Assembly: GCA_004297825.1 (NCBI GenBank)
Contig: SCSX01000040.1
Span: 1-60,175, forward strand
Source: Spirochaetota bacterium
GTDB taxonomy: Bacteria > Spirochaetota > UBA4802 > UBA5368
Length of the DNA stretch: 60,175 bases
Direction of reading: 5' to 3'
Shown: positions 18,185 through 25,894 of the stretch, in pieces
Layout: each line of letters begins with the position of its first letter
How positions within the stretch are numbered: position 1 is the first letter of the stretch
Made by a program: the position numbers and the translations under genes
Notes under the pieces: generated by a model
What the model saw: only the letters and a program-made list of their open reading frames with translations
Databases searched by the model: none
Told to the model about the DNA's origin: nothing

Positions 18185-19249
18185 TCATCTCTTTATCCGT
18201 CCCGAGGCGTCTCCCTCCAGGAGTGCCCGTATCTCCGCGGGGGACGCGAGGTTCACGTCACCCTCGATCGAATGGGCCAGGCACGATGCGGCGACCGCGT
18301 ATTCGAGCGCCTCCTCGCGCGTGCCGAGCATTGAAAGTCCGAATATAAGCCCGGCCGCGAAGCTGTCGCCCCCGCCCACCCTGTCGACGATGGGGCTGAT
18401 ATCGTACGTCCGCGAAAAAAACGCGCCCTTCCCGTCGCTCACACAGGCTCCCCATCGGTTGTGCGACGCCGATACGCTTTCGCGCAACGTGATCGCCGCG
18501 AGACGCACATTCGGGTAGGCGCCGATCACTTCGGCGGCAAGCTCCCCGTAGCGCGCATGATCCAGCTTCCCCCCGGACGGATCGAGCGCCGTTCCTATTC
18601 CCAGCGCCTTCTGGCAGTCCTCCTCGTTCGCGATGATGACGTCCGCCAGCGCCGCGAGGCGGGGCATCACGTCCCGTGCGCTCGCGCCGTAGTTCCAGAG
18701 CGCGGCGCGGTAATTGAGATCGCACGAGACCGTGCAGCCCGATGCGCGCGCGGCCTCGATCGCCCGGAGCGATTCGTCCGCGGCACCTCTCGAGAGCGCG
18801 GGCGTGATTCCCGTTATGTGAAACCATCCACAGCCCGCGAGCGCGGCGCGCCAGTCGATGTCCCCCGGCGCGATTTCGCTTATCGCGGAGTGCGCGCGGT
18901 CGTAGATGACGCGAGAGGGACGCTGGCTCGCGCCCTTTTCCATGAAGTAAACGCCCATGCGCGCCCCCTTGCGGAGGGAAACCATCGACACGTCGACCCC
19001 GTACCCGCGCAGGTTCCTGAGCGCGGCGCGCCCGAGATCATTGTCCGGCAGCACGCTCAGAAAGCGCGCGGACAGGCCGTGGATCGCGAGGCTCGCAAGC
19101 ACATTGGACTCCCCGCCCCCGAAGGTCGCCTGTAAGCCGGGCGACTGCAACAGGCGCTCGTTTCCCGGCGGCGAAAGCCTGAGCATTATCTCGCCGAACG
19201 CGGCGTATACCCGTTCACCCGCCTTCTCGTACCCGGTTACCCCCGGCAT
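18185..19249 (-). CDS. kdgK: 2-keto-3-deoxygluconate kinase (PfkB family)
   Basis: Phosphorylates 2-keto-3-deoxygluconate to KDPG with ATP, the last dedicated step of the pathway. The 354-residue PfkB-fold protein has the N-terminal GEIMLRL, the glycine-rich FGGGESNVLASLA block (about residues 46-58) and the ATP/anion-hole motif VGGGDSFAAGLI with the catalytic Asp. The substrate is assigned mainly from context, because it is divergent from uxuB-uxuA and upstream of uxaC. The frame is open to 19393, but GGGGAGG lies 7-8 bases before the ATG at 19249, so this start is preferred. No KDPG aldolase gene is in the window. Confidence 0.88.
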   Translation of the reverse strand: MPGVTGYEKAGERVYAAFGEIMLRLSPPGNERLLQSPGLQATFGGGESNVLASLAIHGLSARFLSVLPDNDLGRAALRNLRGYGVDVSMVSLRKGARMGVYFMEKGASQRPSRVIYDRAHSAISEIAPGDIDWRAALAGCGWFHITGITPALSRGAADESLRAIEAARASGCTVSCDLNYRAALWNYGASARDVMPRLAALADVIIANEEDCQKALGIGTALDPSGGKLDHARYGELAAEVIGAYPNVRLAAITLRESVSASHNRWGACVSDGKGAFFSRTYDISPIVDRVGGGDSFAAGLIFGLSMLGTREEALEYAVAASCLAHSIEGDVNLASPAEIRALLEGDASGRIKR

Positions 19250-19311
19250 GACGTGTCCTCCCCGCGCGCCGTTTCGCATTCCGGCCGCGTACGGTGAAAT
19301 CCTCCCAGGAA

Positions 19312-19328
19312 CTTGCGTTTTTTGCAAG
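19312..19328. promoter_or_regulatory. Putative operator between kdgK and uxuB
   Basis: CTTGCGTTTTTTGCAAG has 5-base inverted arms and a 7-base centre. It lies 63 bases before kdgK and about 90 before uxuB. A 15-of-17 match sits at 28934-28950 before the hexuronate transporter operon. The LacI regulator downstream of uxuA is the obvious candidate to bind it. That link is inference. Confidence 0.6.
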
Positions 19329-19418
19329 AATAAATAAATAATTGCTGGCACACGGCCCGGTTCCATGCGATCATAGGTTACGGGAAGGCACACGAGTTAT
19401 ACGGGGGAGGCGGCGCGC

Positions 19419-20273
19419 ATGGAATTGCCGTTTAAGGTCGATCTCACGGGACGCACGGCGGTGGTCACGGGTGGGGGGGGCGTGCTCTGCGGCGCATTCG
19501 CCCGGGCGCTCGCGCGCTGCGGCGCGCGCGTCGCGGTCCTGGATTTGAAGATCGAGAACGCCCAGGGCGTGGTGAGTGCTATCCACGCCTCGGGCGGGAC
19601 CGCGCTCGCGGTCCAGGCCGACGTGCTCTCCGCCGAGAGCCTCAAGGCGGCGGAAGAGCGCGTGCGTGCGGAATTCGGCCCCTGCAGCCTTTTGATCAAC
19701 GGCGCCGGGGGGAACCACCCGAAGGGCACGACCAGCCGCGAGTATTTCAACCCGTCCGACGCCGGCGCGGGACCGGACACGGTCACGTTCTTCGACCTTG
19801 ACCCGGCGGGGGTGGAGTTCGTGTTCCGGTTGAATTTTATCGGCACCCTCGTCCCCACGCAGGTTTTCGCGCGGGGCATGATAGGCGCGAAAGGGGCGTC
19901 GATAATAAACGTATCGTCCATGAACGCGTTCAGGCCGCTCACGAAGATTCCCGCCTACAGCGGTGCGAAGGCGGCGGTGAGCAACTTCACGCAGTGGCTG
20001 GCGGTGCATTTCTCGAAGGCGGGGATACGCGTGAACGCGATCGCACCCGGCTTTTTCCTCACGGAGCAGAACAGGACCCTCCTCATGAACGCCGACGGCA
20101 TGTTCACCCCGCGCGCCGCGACGATACTCGCGCACACCCCCATGGGGCGTTTCGGGAACGCCGACGATCTTATCGGTACGCTCCTCTGGCTCGCGGACGA
20201 AAAGGCCTCGGGATTCGTGAACGGCACGGTCATCCCCGTGGACGGCGGCTTCGCGGCCTTCGCGGGGGTGTAG
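19419..20273 (+). CDS. uxuB: D-mannonate oxidoreductase (fructuronate reductase), SDR type
   Basis: Classical short-chain dehydrogenase that reduces fructuronate to mannonate with NAD(P)H. This is the SDR-type enzyme found in Bacillus (YjmF), not the long-chain UxuB of E. coli. The cofactor motif TGGGGVLCGAFA is near residue 17. The family block NGAGGNHPKGTT, the catalytic Tyr-Lys in YSGAKAA and the C-terminal FVNGTVIPVDGGF are present. The start has GGAGG 8 bases upstream. It is transcribed away from kdgK, starts the uxuB-uxuA unit and is 284 residues long as expected. Confidence 0.9.
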   Translation: MELPFKVDLTGRTAVVTGGGGVLCGAFARALARCGARVAVLDLKIENAQGVVSAIHASGGTALAVQADVLSAESLKAAEERVRAEFGPCSLLINGAGGNHPKGTTSREYFNPSDAGAGPDTVTFFDLDPAGVEFVFRLNFIGTLVPTQVFARGMIGAKGASIINVSSMNAFRPLTKIPAYSGAKAAVSNFTQWLAVHFSKAGIRVNAIAPGFFLTEQNRTLLMNADGMFTPRAATILAHTPMGRFGNADDLIGTLLWLADEKASGFVNGTVIPVDGGFAAFAGV

Positions 20274-20297
20274 CCAAAAAGGGGGGTTAGAGAAATT

Positions 20298-20376
20298 AAC
20301 AGGGATTTGCAGGATATTAAGGATCGGTATAATCATCGGACATGCAAATCCCTGTCCATCCTGACAATCCCTGTTA
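20298..20376. repeat. Inverted ACAGGGATTTGC repeat
   Basis: ACAGGGATTTGC (20299-20310) is matched by GCAAATCCCTGT (20344-20355), and a second arm ATCCCTGTTA ends at 20376. The right side is built from repeated AGGAT/ACAGGGAT words. It fills the gap between uxuB and uxuA without interrupting either gene. Confidence 0.7.
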
Positions 20377-20416
20377 GAATGCCTTAGAGGAGATGAATCT
20401 ATACAGGAGTTTCATC

Positions 20417-21469
20417 ATGCAGATGACATTCAGGTGGTTCGGCGAGGGCGATGCGATTCCCCTCGAGTACATACGCCAGATACCGTCCGTGAAGGGCATT
20501 GTGTCCGCGTTATACGACATTCCCGTGGGCGACGAATGGCCGGCGGACAAGATCGCGGCGCTCAAGCGGCGCGTGGGGGACGCGGGTCTCGTACTCTCGG
20601 TGATCGAGAGCATCCCGGTGCACGAGGACATCAAGCTCGGGCGTCCGTCGCGCGACCGTTACATCGAGGCGTACCGGGCGAGCGTGCGGAACATGGGGAG
20701 CCAGGGCATACCGGTGCTCTGTTACAACTTCATGCCCGTCTTCGACTGGACCCGCACCGATCTCGAGGTCAAGAATCCCGACGGATCCACGTGCCTGTGC
20801 TACGACCACGACAGAATCGGGGGGATCGATATACGCGGCGAGGGCCTGGAGCTTCCCGGCTGGGCGACGGCGTACACCCGCGCGGAGCTCACGGCGCTCC
20901 TGGACGCGTATGCCGGGGTGAGCGACGAGGCGCTCTGGGAAAATCTCGAGTATTTCCTTAAAGCGGTCGTCCCCGTCGCCGCCGAATCGGGCGTGAAGAT
21001 GGCGATACACCCGGACGATCCGCCCTGGCCCATCTTTGGCCTGCCGCGCATCGTCAAGGACGAGGCCGACCTCGACCGGCTGGTGAACACCGTGGACAGC
21101 CCTTCGAACGGCATCACCTTCTGTACAGGCTCGCTGGGACCCAACCGCTCGACGGAGCTCGTGCGGACGATCGGCAAATTCGCGCGCATGGGGCGCGTGC
21201 ATTTCGTGCACCTGCGCAACATCCGGCGCTCAGGCGAGCGCAGCTTCTGCGAGACGGCGCACACCACCGAATCCGGCGACATCGACGTGTACGCGGTCAT
21301 GAAGGAGCTCGTGGACGCGGATTACCGCGGCATGATGCGGCCGGACCACGGGCGCATGATCTGGGGCGAGAAGGGAAGGCCCGGGTACGGTCTCCACGAC
21401 AGGGCGTTAGGCGCGATGTACCTGTGGGGCCTCTGGGAGGGCCTTAATAAATCTAAAGGGGACAGGTAG
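20417..21469 (+). CDS. uxuA: Mannonate dehydratase
   Basis: Dehydrates D-mannonate to 2-keto-3-deoxygluconate, the substrate of KdgK. The 350-residue TIM-barrel protein of the UxuA family begins MQMTFRWFGEGD, the usual N-terminus, with AGGAG 7 bases before the ATG. An ATG eight codons earlier lacks this. Family blocks include CYNFMPVFDW, MAIHPDDPPWPIFGLPRI, ITFCTGSLG, HLRNI and the C-terminal MMRPDHGRMIWGE. It follows uxuB after a 143-base repeat-containing gap and completes the glucuronate-to-KDG route with uxaC and uxuB. Confidence 0.96.
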   Translation: MQMTFRWFGEGDAIPLEYIRQIPSVKGIVSALYDIPVGDEWPADKIAALKRRVGDAGLVLSVIESIPVHEDIKLGRPSRDRYIEAYRASVRNMGSQGIPVLCYNFMPVFDWTRTDLEVKNPDGSTCLCYDHDRIGGIDIRGEGLELPGWATAYTRAELTALLDAYAGVSDEALWENLEYFLKAVVPVAAESGVKMAIHPDDPPWPIFGLPRIVKDEADLDRLVNTVDSPSNGITFCTGSLGPNRSTELVRTIGKFARMGRVHFVHLRNIRRSGERSFCETAHTTESGDIDVYAVMKELVDADYRGMMRPDHGRMIWGEKGRPGYGLHDRALGAMYLWGLWEGLNKSKGDR

Positions 21470-21562
21470 GTATCGGCCCCCGCGCGATCGAACGCCCGCC
21501 GGGAAAATCGCGGCGCTTAAGGGATTCGGGGTCCGATTCGCCGTTAGGCGTAATTAAAAACC

Positions 21563-22564
21563 ATGTTAAAAATAAAAAAACTTAAAAGCATCGAGGACAT
21601 CGCCGTGGCCTGCGGGGTCTCGATAAGCACGGTGTCGCGCGCGCTCAACAACGAGCCCGGCATCTCGAGCAAGACCCGGCAGAAAATTTTAAAGATGGCC
21701 CAGGAGCAGAACTTCACGCCCCGGACGCGCAAGCGTCCCCTCGTCCGCTCGCAGCTCGATCTCATGGTCGTGGTGCCCGAGGAGGAGGAGCTCTCGGCGA
21801 ATCCCTTTTTCAATGTGTCCGAGCTCCTGGGCGCCATAAACGAGTCGTTCCGCACCGAGCGCAAGCGCGTCGAGATAATCACCGCCGAGAACTTCGCGCA
21901 TTACATCGACGTCGAACGACCGGGCTGCGACGGCATCCTCTTCGCGTATCGCGGCATCGAGGAGGCGCTCCGGAAGAGGCTCCGGGACCGGAAGATACCG
22001 CACGTGTTCCTGAGCCGCAGCTTCGCCGACGACAATTACGTTTCGTGCAACGGCATCAAGGGCGTGCTGCAGCTCGTGGAGCACCTTCTCGCAACGGGCC
22101 ACCGGCGCATCGGCTATTTCGGAAACGAGGGGAATCCCAACAACGCGGACAGGCTGCGCGGCTACCGGCTCGCGCTCGCCGAATCCGGCACCGCGCTCCC
22201 CGCCGATCTCGTGTTCATGAACCGGGGCGCCCTCGATTCATGCCGCCCCGCCGCCGAATTCTTCGCCGCGAAAAAATGTGACGCAGTCGCCTGCTTCAAC
22301 GATTTCCAGGCCGTCACCCTCATCAACGAGCTCGCGGCGCTCGGGAAGCGCGTGCCCGCGGACGTATCGGTGACCGGGTTCGACGACTCGCCGCTCTCGC
22401 GCGTGTCGCGCCCCCCCGTAACGACGATCGCGCTTCCCACATTTGAGATGGCCTTCCTCGCCTCACGCTGGCTCAGGGATAACATCCTTAACCGGCTCGA
22501 CCGGTCGCTCCGCATCGAGGTCGACGGGACGATGGTGGTGAGGAAGAGCGTGAGGAGAAAGTAG
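21563..22564 (+). CDS. LacI-family transcriptional regulator of the hexuronate genes
   Basis: A DNA-binding protein of 333 residues. The helix-turn-helix at about 9-30 (IEDIAVACGVSISTVSRALN) is followed by the hinge and a periplasmic-binding-protein-like sensor domain with HRRIGYFG, DAVACFNDF and SVTGFDDSPLSRVSRPPVTTI. LacI proteins usually bind a sugar or sugar acid and release operator DNA. Its place after uxuA suggests it controls the uronate genes and binds the palindromic sites at 19312 and 28934 (inference). The start is an ATG in an A-rich stretch without a strong ribosome site. Confidence 0.9.
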   Translation: MLKIKKLKSIEDIAVACGVSISTVSRALNNEPGISSKTRQKILKMAQEQNFTPRTRKRPLVRSQLDLMVVVPEEEELSANPFFNVSELLGAINESFRTERKRVEIITAENFAHYIDVERPGCDGILFAYRGIEEALRKRLRDRKIPHVFLSRSFADDNYVSCNGIKGVLQLVEHLLATGHRRIGYFGNEGNPNNADRLRGYRLALAESGTALPADLVFMNRGALDSCRPAAEFFAAKKCDAVACFNDFQAVTLINELAALGKRVPADVSVTGFDDSPLSRVSRPPVTTIALPTFEMAFLASRWLRDNILNRLDRSLRIEVDGTMVVRKSVRRK

Positions 22565-22589
22565 GCAGACAAGCCGGGTGGTACACTCA

Positions 22590-23864
22590 TTACCAGAAGG
22601 TCGTCTCCGTGTATGTGCCGGGATACAGGTCCGCGGCAAGCGTGGGCGCATGCGTTCCATCATAAACCCAGAGCTCGCGTCCGTTTTCGTCGGTGTAGGC
22701 ACTGAAATATAATTTACCATTATATTCGACAAAGTAATCTGGTGAACTATCGCCGTTCGTATTTATATCGGCGACCATGTGCGGTGCGGCAGCGCCGTCG
22801 TATACCCACAGCTCGATGCCACGCACGCCGTCATCGGCGGCGAAATAAAGCTTGTTATTGAATGGCAGCATGTGACGACGCTGATATCGTTGGAACTCGC
22901 AACTGTCGCCCGGATGAATATCTGACACCATTGATGGAGCATTTATTCCGTCGTATTTCCAAAGCTCAAAGCCGTGAATGCCGTCATCCGCAATAAAGAA
23001 TAACGTATCGTTCAGCACGGTCAATCCGCATATCCCGCTTCCAGAACTGCCGGTATTGATGTCCATCACCAGTTCAGGCGGGTTCGATCCGTCATATATC
23101 CAGGGCTCCCGTCCGAAATTACCGTCGTCGGCGCTGTAAAAAAGCTTGTCCTTAAAAACGATCATGGCTCCTAGTAAATTCCCCTCCACGGGGTTTATGC
23201 CCGGGGCAAGCTTGCATCCGTCGGTCTCATCGTATGACCACAGTATCCCCGCCCCTTCGGCGGTGTATGCGTTGAAGAACAGCTTGTTATTAAAAATGAT
23301 GCGCAGCGAAACCCCGTGAGCATACTCGGGGTCCGGATCGAATATCAGGCCCGGCTCATTCGAGCCGTCATAGCACCAGAGGCTTCGCATGATGCCGTAA
23401 TTCGTGAAGTACATCTTGTTATTGTAAATTATTGATCCATCCGGATACACCCCCGCGGAACCCGCTTGGGACATCGACTCTATGAACGCCGGATCGTCGA
23501 AACCATCGTATTTCCAAAGCCCCAGGGTTGAAGGGTTTTTCATTCCGAGGAAATAGAGCGCATCGTTCCACACCAGCAACTTCCATGGAGCAAGGCCGGA
23601 AAGGCAATCCCAGGATTCCGTCGGATAATAGCGCGGAGATGAAATCCCGTCATAGGAAAACAGAAAGGCCTGATTTCCCGACCGTGAACCGAAAAACAAT
23701 AAATCGTTATATACGATGAGGTCGGTGGGCCCGGATGAGTGGGGGTATACATACTCGGTTCCCCAATCGTCGGAAAGATCCATGGTTCCGACATCGCAGG
23801 AAAGTATATGCGAAGCGAGAAGAATAATCGGGATTACGATTTTCGCCAGCTGTCCGGCTTTCAT
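22590..23864 (-). CDS. ELWxxDG-repeat lipoprotein
   Basis: Predicted surface or periplasmic lipoprotein of 424 residues. The signal peptide ends in the lipobox HILSC, and the ATG at 23864 has GGAGG 7 bases upstream. The mature part is about eight repeats of 45-50 residues, each with the pattern N-x-L-(F/Y)-F then (E/L/P)-W-x-Y-D-G, as in GFELWKYDG, GIELWVYDG and GRELWVYDG. This is the ELWxxDGT repeat type, which probably forms a beta-propeller. It has Asp- and Tyr-rich, more AT-rich coding than its neighbours, suggesting separate ancestry. Role unknown; it converges on the LacI gene with a 25-base gap. Confidence 0.82.
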   Translation of the reverse strand: MKAGQLAKIVIPIILLASHILSCDVGTMDLSDDWGTEYVYPHSSGPTDLIVYNDLLFFGSRSGNQAFLFSYDGISSPRYYPTESWDCLSGLAPWKLLVWNDALYFLGMKNPSTLGLWKYDGFDDPAFIESMSQAGSAGVYPDGSIIYNNKMYFTNYGIMRSLWCYDGSNEPGLIFDPDPEYAHGVSLRIIFNNKLFFNAYTAEGAGILWSYDETDGCKLAPGINPVEGNLLGAMIVFKDKLFYSADDGNFGREPWIYDGSNPPELVMDINTGSSGSGICGLTVLNDTLFFIADDGIHGFELWKYDGINAPSMVSDIHPGDSCEFQRYQRRHMLPFNNKLYFAADDGVRGIELWVYDGAAAPHMVADINTNGDSSPDYFVEYNGKLYFSAYTDENGRELWVYDGTHAPTLAADLYPGTYTETTFW

Positions 23865-24212
23865 CGATGAACCTCCACGATTCCTGAAGCTGGTTTGAGC
23901 ATTATGCATTACTCTGTCGTTTGCGAATGGCTTTGCCGGGATATGGCGCCACCTTAAGGCTTATAGTCGTACACTCTTTGATAAGCACATTTCATGCCAA
24001 CCAGGCTGTTGAGCGGGATCGGGTAATCCCTGGATTTTCGAGGAGTTGGGAGCGCCAGGTTTCTGGGCTCATCGGGAATTGATATTCTGTTGATCTATTT
24101 TAACACAGTGTAGCAATTTCACAACACGGAGCACGTCGTTTCGACCAGCCTGCGCATGCAACATGCCGCGTGTACGCGATGCGGCCCGCAGAGCCATGTG
24201 CCGAGTCTGCCT
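23865..24212. other. Gene-free gap
   Basis: 348 bases upstream of the lipoprotein and downstream of the antitoxin gene. No frame with a ribosome site, no RelE/Doc-like toxin remnant and no clear hairpin or repeat was seen. Confidence 0.55.
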
Positions 24213-24476
24213 TTATGTATTTCTCTCCGATTGCTTCCAAAATGCATCATGTTTAAATTTATGGTCGGAAGTTATTTGTTTTTCAGATTTGTGGATGATA
24301 TTTTGAAAAATCTTTGATTCGGATAAAATAATCCGCTCTAATTGGTCATCATTTTCTATAGCTAACAATACGGCCGCCGGCTTTCCATTTTTTGTGATAA
24401 CAACGGCGACATTATGGGAATCCTTGATATATTTACTCAGTTTTGATTTTACTTCAGCGATTGACGCGATTTTCAT
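24213..24476 (-). CDS. Phd/YefM-type antitoxin, apparently orphan
   Basis: An 87-residue protein beginning MKIASIAEVKSKLSKYIKDS and continuing VVITKNGKPAAVLLAI, the standard Phd/YefM N-terminal DNA-binding and dimer fold. The C-terminus is Lys-rich and would wrap a toxin. AAGGAAG precedes the ATG by 7 bases. In this family the antitoxin represses its own operon and neutralises a RelE/YoeB or Doc toxin. No toxin gene follows (348 bases of empty sequence) or precedes it. Coding is markedly more AT-rich than the surroundings, which suggests recent transfer. Confidence 0.82.
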   Translation of the reverse strand: MKIASIAEVKSKLSKYIKDSHNVAVVITKNGKPAAVLLAIENDDQLERIILSESKIFQNIIHKSEKQITSDHKFKHDAFWKQSERNT

Positions 24477-24543
24477 AATTTTACTTCCTTGTTCCCAATC
24501 AATAATCTGTTGTTTATCTTTACGCCTATGGCAGAGATTGATA

Positions 24544-25890
24544 TTATTCCAGTGTGCGCACCCTCTTCATCCCGGGCGCGAGCACGTTGAACATGCACCA
24601 CGCGAGCAGGTAGGCGCTGCCCGATACGAGGAAGAGCGCGAAGTACCCCGTCCGGATATCGCCCTGCGCCTCCCAGTACTGGAGCACGTTTCCCGCGAGG
24701 GCGGCGATCAGCATGCCGCCTAACGCTCCCGCCATGCCGCCTATGCCCGTGACCGATGCCACGGCCTTCGCCGGGAACATGTCCGAAACCGTCGTATACA
24801 GGTTCGCCGACCAGGCCTGGTGCGAGGCCGCGGCCAGGCTCACGAGCGCGATCGCGGCCGGGAGACCCATGCCGTGCGACTGGACAAAGACGATGGGGAC
24901 GACCAGCAGCGCGAAAAGGAGCATCGTACGGTTGCGGCTCCGGTGCGCCGGCATGCCGCGGGCGATCATGAACGACGAGAGCCAGCCGCCGAACACGCTC
25001 CCCACCGTGGTCGCCGTGTAGATGACGACCAGCGGAAGCCCGAAGCTCTTGAGGTCCATCCCGCGCACGTCGGCCAGCCAGCCGGGGATCCAGAAAAGGA
25101 AGAACCACCAGATGGGATCGGTGAGAAACTTCGCGGCCACGAAGGCCCACGTCTGCCGGTAGCGGAAAAGCCCCGCCCATGAGAGGGGGGCGCCGGCCGA
25201 TTCCTCCCGGTCGCCCCGGATGAACCTGAGCTCGGCCGGTGAAAGCCGCGCGCTCCGTTCGGGGCTGTCGTAGTATCGGAACCAGAAAATAAGCCACATG
25301 AGCCCCACCGCCCCTGTCGCGACGAACGCCGCCTGCCAGCCGAACGATCCGGCGAGCCAGGGAACCAGCACCGGCGCGAGTATCGCCCCGATGTTCGTGC
25401 CCGAGTTGAAGATGCCCGTGGCGAGCGCCCGCTCCTTTTTCGGGAACCACTCCGCGACCGTCTTGATCGCCGCCGGAAAGTTGCCGGCCTCGCTCACGCC
25501 CAGGAAGGCGCGCGCGACACCGAAGCCGAGCGCACCGCCCGCCGCGGCATGCAGCATCGAGGCGAGGCTCCACAGGAAGAGGAAGAGCGCGAAGCTGATC
25601 TTCGTGCCTATGGCGTCGATGATCCTTCCGGACAGAAGCATCCCGGCCGCGTACGCGAACTGGAACGCCATCACGATGTACCCGTATTCGGATTCGCCGA
25701 TACGCAGGTCGGTCTTCAGCAGGGGCTTCAGTATTCCGAACACCTGGCGGTCAAGGTAGTTGATGCTCGCCGCGAAGAACAGGAGCGCGCAGATAACCCA
25801 GCGGAAGTTTCCGCCGGGTCCGGTCACTGCCGCGCCCGCGCGCGCCCCCTGCCCGGGGGCGGTATCGGCGACCCCGCCTTTATTGCTCAT
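24544..25890 (-). CDS. MFS hexuronate-type transporter (ExuT-like, ACS family)
   Basis: A 448-residue carrier with 12 predicted membrane helices, probably a proton symporter for glucuronate or galacturonate in the inner membrane. Anion:cation-symporter features are INYLDRQVFGIL in helix 1, a cytoplasmic GRIIDAIGTK loop, GVSEAGNFPAAIKTVAEWFPKKER-type sequence after helix 4 and SDMFPAKAVASVTGIGG near helix 11. Its start lies 4 bases after the stop of the upstream glycosidase-like gene, so the two are one operon. The operon has the same candidate operator as kdgK/uxuB, which strengthens the uronate assignment. Confidence 0.85.
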   Translation of the reverse strand: MSNKGGVADTAPGQGARAGAAVTGPGGNFRWVICALLFFAASINYLDRQVFGILKPLLKTDLRIGESEYGYIVMAFQFAYAAGMLLSGRIIDAIGTKISFALFLFLWSLASMLHAAAGGALGFGVARAFLGVSEAGNFPAAIKTVAEWFPKKERALATGIFNSGTNIGAILAPVLVPWLAGSFGWQAAFVATGAVGLMWLIFWFRYYDSPERSARLSPAELRFIRGDREESAGAPLSWAGLFRYRQTWAFVAAKFLTDPIWWFFLFWIPGWLADVRGMDLKSFGLPLVVIYTATTVGSVFGGWLSSFMIARGMPAHRSRNRTMLLFALLVVPIVFVQSHGMGLPAAIALVSLAAASHQAWSANLYTTVSDMFPAKAVASVTGIGGMAGALGGMLIAALAGNVLQYWEAQGDIRTGYFALFLVSGSAYLLAWCMFNVLAPGMKRVRTLE

Positions 25891-25894
25891 CGCG

